Source of the DNA: Candidatus Rokubacteria bacterium GWA2_70_23 | GTDB taxonomy: Bacteria; Methylomirabilota; Methylomirabilia; Rokubacteriales; CSP1-6 | Assembly: GCA_001788395.1 (NCBI GenBank) | Contig: MGBT01000143.1 | Location: forward strand, 3,667 to 38,563 | Length of the DNA stretch: 34,897 bases | Direction of reading: 5' to 3' | Shown: in pieces, positions 8,587 to 16,652 of the stretch | Layout: each line of letters opens with the position of its first letter | Position numbering within the stretch: position 1 is the stretch's first letter | Notes under the pieces: generated by a model | What the model saw: the letters and a program-made list of their open reading frames with translations, nothing else | Databases searched by the model: none | Told to the model about the DNA's origin: nothing | Program-made: the position numbers and the translations under genes

Positions 8587-9347
8587 GCCGAGATCCTCAC
8601 GGCCACCTCACCGGCCGCGAGATGCGCCTTGATCTCGCCGATGGAGAACTTGCCGTAGTGGAGGATGGAGGCCACGGCCACCGCGTCCACTGCGGCGTCG
8701 GCGAAGGCCTGCCTCACATGCTCGGGCGATCCAACCCCGCCGCAAGCGATGACCGGCACGGCCACCGCGCGCGTCACCCGCGCGAGGAAGTCGAGCTCCA
8801 TCCCGCGCTGGGTTCCCTCGCGGTCCACGGAGGTGATCAGGAGCTCGCCGGCGCCCAGCGCGACAGCGCGCTCCGCCCACTCGAGGGCGTCGAGCCCCGT
8901 GCGCTCGCGCCCATTGTCGGTGTAGGCCTCCCACTGCCCGGGCCCGGTCCGCTTGGTCTGGATGTCCACGACCATGCACTGGCTGCCGAAGGCCTCGGCG
9001 ACGCGGCGGATCAGCTCGGGATCCCGGACGGCCGCCGTGTTGATCGCCACCTTGTCCGCGCCGCTCCGGAGCGCCTCCCGCACGTCCTCCACGCTCCTGA
9101 TGCCGCCCGCCACCGTCATGGGGACGAAGACGTCCTCCGCCGTCCGCCGCACCAGGTCGAGGAGGCTGTTGCGGCCGTAGAGGCTCGCGACGATGTCCAC
9201 GTAGAGGATCTCGTCGGCGCCCTGGTCGTAGTAGCGCCGGGCGAAGGTCCTGGGATCGCCCATCACGCGCAGCCCCTCCAGCCGGATCCCCTTGACGAGG
9301 TTCGGGGCCTTGACGTCGAGGCGGGCGATGACGCGCGCCGCGGGCAT
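8583..9347 (-). CDS. hisF: HisF-type (beta/alpha)8 ammonia-channel partner
   Basis: VIARLDVKAPNLVKGIRLEGLRVMGDP, MTVAGGIRSVEDVREALRSGADKVAINTAAV, VVDIQTKRTG, ACGGVGSPEHV; overlaps hisH by 4 bp. Confidence 0.85.
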   Translation of the reverse strand: MPAARVIARLDVKAPNLVKGIRLEGLRVMGDPRTFARRYYDQGADEILYVDIVASLYGRNSLLDLVRRTAEDVFVPMTVAGGIRSVEDVREALRSGADKVAINTAAVRDPELIRRVAEAFGSQCMVVDIQTKRTGPGQWEAYTDNGRERTGLDALEWAERAVALGAGELLITSVDREGTQRGMELDFLARVTRAVAVPVIACGGVGSPEHVRQAFADAAVDAVAVASILHYGKFSIGEIKAHLAAGEVAVRISA

Positions 9348-9365
9348 GTCAATTGAGCCTGGGCG

Positions 9366-9396
9366 GGAGCGACCGCATGATCATCGCATCCGCTCC
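9366..9396 (-). promoter_or_regulatory. stem-loop between repeat copy B and hisF start
   Basis: ggagcg (9366-9371) pairs with cgctcc (9391-9396); inner palindrome atgatcat. Confidence 0.35.
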
Positions 9397-9445
9397 GATC
9401 GGGGGTTTCCATGTCCGCTTGGCTCGCCTGCGGCTGCGCCTCGCC
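9389..9445 (-). repeat. dispersed intergenic repeat, copy B
   Basis: Minus strand ggcgaggcgcagccgcaggcgagccaagcggacatggaaacccccgatcggagcgga, aligned with copy A (1644-1701) with about ten substitutions and a 1-nt gap. Confidence 0.6.
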
Positions 9446-9504
9446 AAGCCACCCCCAGACCCCCCCCACCGGATCGAGACCTGCGCGGAGTGGGTCATGG
9501 CCGC

Positions 9505-10497
9505 TCAGTCCACCGTGACCCAGCGGCCCGAGGCGCTGGAGCGGGCGCAGGCGTCGAGGATGCGCTGGACGCGGTAGCCCGCGGCGAGATCCACCTGCGG
9601 CGGCTCGCGCCGGGCCACGCAGCCGAAGAAGTGCTCGAGCTCGTCCACGTACATCCGGTCGTAGGCAGGCTCGAAGGACCATGTCTCCCACGTCCGGGCG
9701 GTGTGGTCGTAGAGGCGCACCGTGTGCCCCTCGAGATCCACGAGGAGCGTGCTCCGGGTCCCGATGATCTCCACCTCGCTCCGCGCCGATCGGTCCACCA
9801 TGTCCAGGTGGATCGAGCCCACGGCGCCGCCCTGAAAACGCACGATGGTCTCGCAGACGTCGTCCGTGGTGACCTCGAGATCGCTGAGCGTTGCCACCAC
9901 GGAGACGAGCCCCTCGATGGGCCCGCACAGCCACTGCATCCAGTCGAAGGCGTGGCACTCGTCGAGGAGCACGCCGCCGCCCTGCTCCTTCTTGGCCATG
10001 TAGAAGGAGCGGTAGTCCTCGTAGGGGTGCCAGTCCGGCAGATAGACCCCCGTGAAACTCCGCGCCGTCACGATCCGTCCCACGGCGCCGGCCTCGAGCA
10101 GCGCCTTGGCCTTCTGGAGCGGCCGGAAGAAGCGCATGCAGAAGCCGGTCATCCCCACCAGGCTCCGGCTCTGAAGGGCCTCCAGCAGCTCCGGGATCCC
10201 GTCGAGGCTGTGCGAGACGGGCTTCTCCATGAAGATGTGCGCGCCTGCCTTCGCCAGCAGGAGCGCCGGCGGCATGTGGGAGGCCGTGGGCACGCAGATG
10301 AAGCCGGTCTCGAAGCGCTCGGCGCCGAGCGCCTCGTCCAGGCTGGCGAAGATCCTGACCGCGGGGAGCCTGGAGGCGATCTCCGCGCGGCGGTCCTCGC
10401 GCGTCTCGACGACGCCCGCCGACCGGCCCGAGGCCAGGAGGTTCTTGAGGTGACGCTTCCCGATGGAGCCGCCGCCGACGACGAGGGTCGTGATCAC
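9505..10497 (-). CDS. Gfo/Idh/MocA-family oxidoreductase
   Basis: LVVGGGSIGKRHLKNLLA, CVPTASHMPPALLLAKAGAHIFMEKPVSHSLDG, GGGVLLDECHAFDWMQWLCG. Confidence 0.88.
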   Translation of the reverse strand: MITTLVVGGGSIGKRHLKNLLASGRSAGVVETREDRRAEIASRLPAVRIFASLDEALGAERFETGFICVPTASHMPPALLLAKAGAHIFMEKPVSHSLDGIPELLEALQSRSLVGMTGFCMRFFRPLQKAKALLEAGAVGRIVTARSFTGVYLPDWHPYEDYRSFYMAKKEQGGGVLLDECHAFDWMQWLCGPIEGLVSVVATLSDLEVTTDDVCETIVRFQGGAVGSIHLDMVDRSARSEVEIIGTRSTLLVDLEGHTVRLYDHTARTWETWSFEPAYDRMYVDELEHFFGCVARREPPQVDLAAGYRVQRILDACARSSASGRWVTVD

Positions 10498-11519
10498 GGG
10501 ACGAGCATCTCCTCGGTGATGGGGGTGTCGGCGGCGATGGCCCGCGCGGTCCTGCGACCGAGGACGGATGTGAGCCGCCCGGGAGGGAGCCCCGTGCCCG
10601 GCCTGAGGATGACGAGATGCTCGGGGCCGAGCACCGTCCCCGCCGGCACGTCGCGCGCCGCCACGAGGCTCTTGCGCGCCACCTCGCGCACCGGCAGCTC
10701 GCCGGGTGCCGGGCGCTTGATCCCGTCGCCGAGGGCAGCCTCCACCTCGCGCACCGCGCGCACGAGCGCGGAGAGCTCGGCGGGCAAGAGCGAGGCCTGA
10801 TGATCGGGGCCGGGGAGGCTCCGGTCCAGCGTGAAGTGCTTCTCGACGCAGGAGGCGCCGCGGGCGGCCGCCGCGATCGCGATCGTCAGGCCCAGAGAGT
10901 GGTCAGAGAGCCCCACGGGCGTCCCGAAGACCCGCGCGTAGGTGTCCATGACGCGCAGGTTGGTGAGGCACGGATCCGCGGGGTACATGCTCACGCACTG
11001 GAGCACGGTCAGATCGGTGAGCCCGGCGCGCCGGAGGGCCCCCACGGCCGCTTGCACCTCGTCCATGTCCGCCATGCCGGTGGAGAGGAGGACGGGAAGC
11101 CCGAGCCCGCCCACCACCTCGAGCATCGGCACATTGGTCACGTCCCCCGAGGAGATCTTGAGGCGCCTGACGCCGAGCCGCTTGAGGGCGATCGCGCTCT
11201 CCGGATCGAACGGGGTGGACATGAACTCGATGCCGCGCGCCCGGCAGTGGGCGAAGAGCTCTTCGTGGGCGGCCGGGGAGAGCTCGAGAGCCTTGAGCAT
11301 GGCGTGCTGGCTCGCCTCGCCGCCCGTCGCGCGCTGCTGATACTCGGCCTTGGGGGCCCGGCGCGTCACGAGACGATCCGCCGTGAAGGTCTGGAACTTC
11401 ACCGCGTCGGCCCCGGCCTCGGCGGCCACGTCCACCATGGCGCGGGCCAGCGCCGGATCGCCGTTGTGGTTGACGCCGGCCTCGGCGATGAGGAAGACGC
11501 GCGCTGCCAAGCCGGTCAT
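10494..11519 (-). CDS. neuB: N-acetylneuraminate synthase family (NeuB/LegI-like) with C-terminal SAF domain
   Basis: FLIAEAGVNHNGDPALARAMVDVAAEAGADAVKFQTF, STPFDPESA, KISSGDVTN, LSDHSLGLTIAIAAAARGASCVEKHFTLDRSLPGPDHQASL; SAF-like tail ARKSLVAARDVPAGTVLGPEHL. Confidence 0.95.
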   Translation of the reverse strand: MTGLAARVFLIAEAGVNHNGDPALARAMVDVAAEAGADAVKFQTFTADRLVTRRAPKAEYQQRATGGEASQHAMLKALELSPAAHEELFAHCRARGIEFMSTPFDPESAIALKRLGVRRLKISSGDVTNVPMLEVVGGLGLPVLLSTGMADMDEVQAAVGALRRAGLTDLTVLQCVSMYPADPCLTNLRVMDTYARVFGTPVGLSDHSLGLTIAIAAAARGASCVEKHFTLDRSLPGPDHQASLLPAELSALVRAVREVEAALGDGIKRPAPGELPVREVARKSLVAARDVPAGTVLGPEHLVILRPGTGLPPGRLTSVLGRRTARAIAADTPITEEMLVP

Positions 11520-12151
11520 TATAGTGGCCGCGCGGGGACACCGGCCACGGTGCGCCCCGGCGGAACCGCCTGGGTAACCACGGCGCCCGCTGCCACCACC
11601 GCGCCCGCGCCCACTTCCACGCCCGGCAGGACCACGGCGCCCGCGCCGAGGAAGGCGCCCTCGCGGATCCTGACGCTCCCCGAGAGGATCACCCCGGGGG
11701 AGCAGTAGGCGTGGTCCTCGATCACCGAGTCGTGCTCGGCAATCACGCCGCTGTAGAGGACGACGTTGCGACCGACGCGGACGCGCGCCCCGATCACCGA
11801 GCCCGCGAAGACCACCGTGCCGGCGCCGAGGCCGGCCGAGGCGGCCATGCTGGCGCGTGGGTGGACCAGCACGGGCGCCGGAACCCCGCGGGCCTCCAGG
11901 AGCGCCCAGAGCTGGCGCCGCACGGCCAGGGCGGTGTTGCCCACGCCCACCAGCCCCGCGTCGAAGCGGCCGCGCTCGAAGCCGTCGAGCGCCGTGGCGT
12001 CGTCGCCCAGGACGGTGAAGCCGAGCACGTGCTTGCCGACGAGCGCGGGATCCGCGTCGGAGAAGCCGACAACCTGCATCCCCGACGTCTCGTCGATCAT
12101 GTCGGCCAGGGCCTGACCGTGGGCGCCGGCGCCCAGGATCAGGACGCGCAT
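11519..12151 (-). CDS. neuD: NeuD-family sugar O/N-acyltransferase (LbH hexapeptide repeat)
   Basis: MRVLILGAGAHGQALADMIDE...VGFSDADP...VHPRASMAASAGLGAGTVVFAGSVIGARVRVGRNVVLYSGVIAEHDSVIEDHAYCSPGVILSG. Confidence 0.88.
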   Translation of the reverse strand: MRVLILGAGAHGQALADMIDETSGMQVVGFSDADPALVGKHVLGFTVLGDDATALDGFERGRFDAGLVGVGNTALAVRRQLWALLEARGVPAPVLVHPRASMAASAGLGAGTVVFAGSVIGARVRVGRNVVLYSGVIAEHDSVIEDHAYCSPGVILSGSVRIREGAFLGAGAVVLPGVEVGAGAVVAAGAVVTQAVPPGRTVAGVPARPL

Positions 12152-12189
12152 GCGCCCCGCGCGGGGCTCTCGGGGCTCGTTCCCGGGGC

Positions 12190-13650
12190 TCAGCGCACCG
12201 CCCCGACGGCCTCGCCAGGAGCCGGGCGGACGTGGTGCTCGACGATGGGCATGCCCTTCTCGGCGGCGAAGCGGCGCAGCCGGTCGAAGTCCTGCGAGTA
12301 CATGAGCTGCTGGAGCCCCAGAAGCTCCACGTCGTTGAAGTGCTTCGAGATGTTCACGGAGATGTCGGTGGCGTCGTCCAGGGACAGGAGGAAGCGATCG
12401 AGGCTGCCGCCCCACTGGTCGAGGATCTTCCGCTTGTACTGCACGTAGAGCTCGGTGCCGGGGTACGGGGTGATGAGGAACGGCTTGACGATCATTCCGT
12501 TGCGCCGCCAGAAGTTCATGGTCTCGTACATGGTCTGCGGCGTCTCGTCCGGGTAGCCCATCATGAAGGTCATGACCCCGCGGATGCCCGACTGCACCGT
12601 CCACTCCAGCGCCTGCTGCATCTGCTCGACCGTGGTGTTCTTCTTCACGGCCTTGAGGATCATGTTGGAGGCCGACTCGCCGCCGTAGGAGATGTAGGAG
12701 CAGCCCACCTCGCGGAGGCGCTTGAGCATGTCCAGCGTGACGCCGCCCACGTCTCCCAGGCAGCCGAAGCGGACGATGCCCGCGAGCCCCGCCCGCTCCC
12801 AGGCGTCGCAGAGCTCGAAGACGCGCCGGCGGTAGGAGGTCATGTTCTCGTCCAGGATCGAGACGAAGTCCACGCCGTACTTGAAGCGCAGGGAGCGCAC
12901 CATCTCCACCGTGTACTCGGGGGAGTTGAAGCGGTAGATGGGCTCCTCCTTGAAGTCGGTCCCCTCGTAGACCCGCTCCAGGTCGTACTTCGACATCCCG
13001 CCGTGCTCGCAGAAGGTGCACATGCGCGGGCAGCCCCGCTCCATCAGGATGTCGATGCGCCGGGTGGCGGCAGCCGACTCCGGGCTGAACATGAGCGCGC
13101 TGTTCTCGAAGTAGATGTCCAGCGGAATGAGATCGTAGGCCGGGTAGGGGATGTCGTCCATGCTGGCGATGAGCTTCCGGGGTCGGGTCCGGACGGCCTT
13201 GCCGTCGGGCCGCCGGTAGATCACGCCCTCGACGCGGGACCAGTCGCGGTCCTCGAGGTGCTCGAGCACCTCGGGCAGGGTCGCCTCGCCCTCGCCCACC
13301 ACCGCCACGTCGATCTCGGGGCACAGCGCCATCATCTCCTCGGGCATGCTCGTGAGGAACCCGCCCCCCGCCAGCACGAGAGCCTGCGGCTGCTGGGCCT
13401 TGATGAGCCTCAGCAGCGGCTTGATGAACTTGTACTGGCTGGAGAGCCCACCGATCCCCACCACGTCGAAGCGGTCCTCGGCGAGCGCCTCCGTGACCGC
13501 GCTCCCGGTGATGCGCAGCGCGTTCAGGTCGAGGAAGGCGACCTGGTGCCCGAGGTTCTCCGCCACCGCCGCCAGGATGCCGATGCCGTAGGGGATGTGC
13601 TTGGGGACATCGCCGAGCCTGACGGGCGGGTGGATGAACAGGATCTTCAT
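12190..13650 (-). CDS. B12-binding-domain radical SAM protein (1 of 3)
   Basis: N-terminal ILFIHPPVRLGDVPKHIPYGIGILAAVAENLGH; CxxxCxxC in ILMERGCPRMCTFCEHGG; ISYGGESASN. Confidence 0.9.
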   Translation of the reverse strand: MKILFIHPPVRLGDVPKHIPYGIGILAAVAENLGHQVAFLDLNALRITGSAVTEALAEDRFDVVGIGGLSSQYKFIKPLLRLIKAQQPQALVLAGGGFLTSMPEEMMALCPEIDVAVVGEGEATLPEVLEHLEDRDWSRVEGVIYRRPDGKAVRTRPRKLIASMDDIPYPAYDLIPLDIYFENSALMFSPESAAATRRIDILMERGCPRMCTFCEHGGMSKYDLERVYEGTDFKEEPIYRFNSPEYTVEMVRSLRFKYGVDFVSILDENMTSYRRRVFELCDAWERAGLAGIVRFGCLGDVGGVTLDMLKRLREVGCSYISYGGESASNMILKAVKKNTTVEQMQQALEWTVQSGIRGVMTFMMGYPDETPQTMYETMNFWRRNGMIVKPFLITPYPGTELYVQYKRKILDQWGGSLDRFLLSLDDATDISVNISKHFNDVELLGLQQLMYSQDFDRLRRFAAEKGMPIVEHHVRPAPGEAVGAVR

Positions 13651-14750
13651 GCAGACGTCTCCTTGCTCGCCACGTGCTCGAGGAAGCGAGCGAGCGGCAG
13701 CGTCGTGATGCCCGGACCGAAGAGCGATCCGCCCTGGGTGCAGTTGCAGGTGCGCACCCAGGGCGGCACCCGCGCGAGCATCTCGAGGAAGTGGCGCCGG
13801 AACTCGGCGAACATCACGTCGAGCAAGGCCGGCTGGCCCAGGTCGGGATTGTAGATCTCGGTGAAGTAGGCGCGCGCGGCCTCCGGATCGCCCCCCGTCA
13901 GCTCGGAGATCACGGGGTAGCACTGCGTCCGCTCGAGGGGATACCCCAAAGGGTAGCCGAGGTCCAGGCCGATGAGCCCGATGGGGCTCCGCCTGAGGAG
14001 TGCATGCGCCAGCACCCAGCCCGTGGCCCCCGCATGACCCCCGCATGAGACGGCGGGAAGCCCCTGCGGCCAGCGCGCGTTGCGGGTCATGCCGCGCTGG
14101 AGCGCGGTCAGCGACCCCTGGCGCCGGGGATCGTCGAAGAGCGGGTGGAACCAGTAGAGCGTGGCCCCGGCCCGCGCGAATCGCTCGGCCACCGGCGGGG
14201 CGCCCATGCTCGCCATGGCGACGCGGAGCTTGGCGCCGTGCTGGTCCACCATGGGGTCGTCCACGAAGCGGGCGATCACCTCGTGGTCCCCGTCGATGGA
14301 GACGACGAGGTCGGGGATCACGCCGAGCCTGAGGAGCGGGATCAGGATGCGGTCGGTGGCGACGAGCATGAGGCCCGGGGGACACGACTCGGCGAGCAGC
14401 TCCAGGTGGCGATGCTCCCGGAGACTCGGGCCGCCGCCGATCACCAGCGCCGGCCCCGCGGGCGGGGTGGCGGGCACCTGGAGGTCCAGCAGGAGGTCGC
14501 CGAGCGCCCGGGCGTCGGGCCCCATGATGGGCGCCAGGTTCCGGGCGAAGTTGGCGAGCCAGAGGTCGGACAGCTTCTCCCGGGTGGCGCGGTGGAAGCG
14601 GTCGGAGAGCGACTCCTCGAGCGCCACGTCAACCACGAGGTGCCCGAGCCACTCCTTCCAGGAGCAACCGCCGAAGCCGTCGTCTTCCTTCCGCTTCTGG
14701 AGCTTGCGGAAGTCCGAGTCGGAGAGCCCCCTGACGACGAAGTCCTTCAT
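13647..14750 (-). CDS. DUF115/Maf-like (MptE-like fold) putative protein glycosyltransferase
   Basis: ALVIGGGPSLREHRHLELLAE, LMLVATDRILIPLLRLGVIPDLVVSIDG, CGGHAGATGWVLAHALLRRSPIGLIGLDLGY. Confidence 0.75.
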   Translation of the reverse strand: MKDFVVRGLSDSDFRKLQKRKEDDGFGGCSWKEWLGHLVVDVALEESLSDRFHRATREKLSDLWLANFARNLAPIMGPDARALGDLLLDLQVPATPPAGPALVIGGGPSLREHRHLELLAESCPPGLMLVATDRILIPLLRLGVIPDLVVSIDGDHEVIARFVDDPMVDQHGAKLRVAMASMGAPPVAERFARAGATLYWFHPLFDDPRRQGSLTALQRGMTRNARWPQGLPAVSCGGHAGATGWVLAHALLRRSPIGLIGLDLGYPLGYPLERTQCYPVISELTGGDPEAARAYFTEIYNPDLGQPALLDVMFAEFRRHFLEMLARVPPWVRTCNCTQGGSLFGPGITTLPLARFLEHVASKETSA

Positions 14751-14772
14751 CCCCGGCGCCGGCGAGGGCGCC

Positions 14773-14988
14773 TCAGCCGCCGCTCGGCCGGTCGGTGCCG
14801 TTCGTGAGGCCCACGATGAAATCGTCGGTGACCCGGTAGACGGTGATGCTGCCGGCGATGTTCTTGAGGGCGAGGTTCTCGAAGTCGGGGTCGCGGGTGC
14901 CGAAGGCCGGGCCGGGGTTGAGTTTGGTGGCGGCCGGCTTTGGCCTGGGGGTCTCGTCCTTGCGGTAATTGGTCCTCAGATAGCCCAT
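14773..14988 (-). CDS. small orphan protein, 71 aa, upstream of the Maf-like gene
   Basis: MGYLRTNYRKDETPRPKPAATKLNPGPAFGTRDPDFENLALKNIAGSITVYRVTDDFIVGLTNGTDRPSGG*; preceded by gggagg and a TATAGT hexamer (minus strand, 15018-15013). Confidence 0.6.
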   Translation of the reverse strand: MGYLRTNYRKDETPRPKPAATKLNPGPAFGTRDPDFENLALKNIAGSITVYRVTDDFIVGLTNGTDRPSGG

Positions 14989-15018
14989 GCGGCGCCTCCC
15001 ATTGACCCCGCCACTATA

Positions 15019-16578
15019 TCAGGTTCGCCGGAACCCCGTCACGATGAACTCCCTGAATCGCCGGGGAGATAGGAGAGACAGGGCGTATGTCAGGTTGTCC
15101 CGGGTCCCCCCGTGGGCGGACAGCAGCAGGAGGAGGTACACCCCCAGTGCCGCGGCTGCCGGCAGGGGCCAGGAGAGCAGGGGGCTCACGGGAAGGGCGC
15201 CGAGGCTCGAGAGCGCCCACTCGAGCCCGTGGTGGACGGCCAGGAGGAGCGCGAAGCCTGCCAGGTAGATCCAGGCGCGAGGGGAAAGGGGCATGCCCGC
15301 CAGGTCGCGCGTCCAGCGGAAGTAGACCCAGGCCGGGAAGAGGATCAGGAAGAGCCGCGCCGCCGCCGCCCCCGCCGGTCCCGTCCAGAGCCCGGCCGCA
15401 TGCCCGACCGCCCAGGCTGCGACGGGCGACTCGGGGATGAGCACGCTGAGGGCGGCCAGGTAGGCGACGACCCGGAGCAGGTTCACAGGGACGAAGCGCG
15501 CCCCTTCGTCAAGGGCATAGACCACGTGAGTGTAGGGATTGACGACGGCGGCGGCCACGGCGGCCAGGACCAGGATCCGGAGCGCCGCCACCGCGGGGTG
15601 GAACTGGGCGCCGTAGAGCAGCGTGACGACGGCCTCGGCCCCTGCCCACAAGACGAAGGCCAGCGGGATGACCAGGAAGAGGAGCTTGTCGAGCGCCCCC
15701 CAGAAGAACCGCCGCGCCTCGGCGTCGCCGGCCGCGGAGCGCGTGGCGAAGAGCGCCGAGAGCCGGGTGAAGATGAAGGTGGCGAGCGCGGCGATGACCG
15801 AGGAGAGCGCCTCCCACAGCGCGCGCGCCACGTGGTAGTGGCCGGCGGCGGCGAGCCCCGCCCAGTGGCCGACCAGGAAGCGGTCCACCGAGTCCTGGAC
15901 GAGGGCCAGCGGCGTCGTGACCATGAACGGGCGCGCGTAGGTCCAGTACCCGCGGAGACTCTCGCGCGTGGGGCGCGTCGCGCGCACGCCGTGCTGACGG
16001 GCGAGCAGGGTGGCCGCCGCCGCGCAGGACAGGATCCCCTCGAGCGGGAAGGTCGCCGCCACCGCGGTCACGCTCGGCGCCCAGAGGAGCACCGCGAGCG
16101 TCACCAAGAGGCGCGTGACCCGCGCACCGAGCGTGATGGCCGAGTAGCCCACGATCCACTCGCGCGCGAGGAAGACCTTGAGGAACATGTCGGCGAAGTT
16201 GCCGCTCACCTGGGAGGCGAGCACAAAGACGAAGACGAGGCCGAGCTCCGAGGCGCCTCCCGCGCCCCCGAGGACCCAGCCCGTGGCCACCGCGGCCAGG
16301 AGCGCGCCTGTCAGCGCCAGCTGGATCACGGCCATGGTCCCGAGGCAGCGCCCTGCGTCCTGCCCCTCGGCCAGGCGCTTGAGGTGGGCCTGGGCGAAGC
16401 CGGGGAGCAGCGCCGCCATGCAGAGGCCGGCCGCGCCCAGGCTCCAGCCGATCCCGCCCAGCGCGGTGGGCCCCAGGAGCCGCGCGATCAGCAGCGAGAC
16501 GAGCATGCCCAGGGCGGTTCCGCCCCAGGTGCTGACGAGGACGAGCAGCGACTTGCGCCCCAGGTCTTGAGGTGGCAC
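15019..16578 (-). CDS. oligosaccharide flippase (Wzx/MATE-like)
   Basis: SLLVLVSTWGGTALGMLVSLLIARLLGPTALGGIGWSLGAAGLCMAALLPGFAQAHLKRLAEG; multiple TM stretches. Likely GTG start at 16578 (VPPQDLGRKSLL) rather than the track start at 16683. Confidence 0.85.
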   Translation of the reverse strand: MPPQDLGRKSLLVLVSTWGGTALGMLVSLLIARLLGPTALGGIGWSLGAAGLCMAALLPGFAQAHLKRLAEGQDAGRCLGTMAVIQLALTGALLAAVATGWVLGGAGGASELGLVFVFVLASQVSGNFADMFLKVFLAREWIVGYSAITLGARVTRLLVTLAVLLWAPSVTAVAATFPLEGILSCAAAATLLARQHGVRATRPTRESLRGYWTYARPFMVTTPLALVQDSVDRFLVGHWAGLAAAGHYHVARALWEALSSVIAALATFIFTRLSALFATRSAAGDAEARRFFWGALDKLLFLVIPLAFVLWAGAEAVVTLLYGAQFHPAVAALRILVLAAVAAAVVNPYTHVVYALDEGARFVPVNLLRVVAYLAALSVLIPESPVAAWAVGHAAGLWTGPAGAAAARLFLILFPAWVYFRWTRDLAGMPLSPRAWIYLAGFALLLAVHHGLEWALSSLGALPVSPLLSWPLPAAAALGVYLLLLLSAHGGTRDNLTYALSLLSPRRFREFIVTGFRRT

Positions 16579-16586
16579 TGCGGGAG

Positions 16587-16592
16587 ATTCTA
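16587..16592 (-). promoter_or_regulatory. candidate -10 element (TAGAAT) before flippase
   Basis: Minus strand tagaat-ctcccgca-GTG (8 nt spacer to start). Confidence 0.3.
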
Positions 16593-16623
16593 TCCTACCC
16601 GAGGCCGCTCCTTTTGACTCCGC

Positions 16624-16652
16624 TTGACTCTCCGCGCTCCGTTCCTTAGCCT
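16624..16652 (+). promoter_or_regulatory. candidate promoter TTGACT-17-TAGCCT before the GT39-like gene
   Basis: ttgact 16624-16629, 17-nt spacer, tagcct 16647-16652; second ttgactc at 16614. Confidence 0.4.

Noticed and set aside
7933-9347. HisH/HisF as a histidine biosynthesis operon
   Set aside because: No other his genes nearby, embedded in a nonulosonate operon beside a WbpG-like partner, and an altered HisF catalytic segment.
12232-13854. 540-aa plus-strand ORF and similar long plus-strand ORFs over the minus operon (5538-6962, 6749-8107, 9292-10800)
   Set aside because: Antisense shadows of recognised genes with no family motifs.
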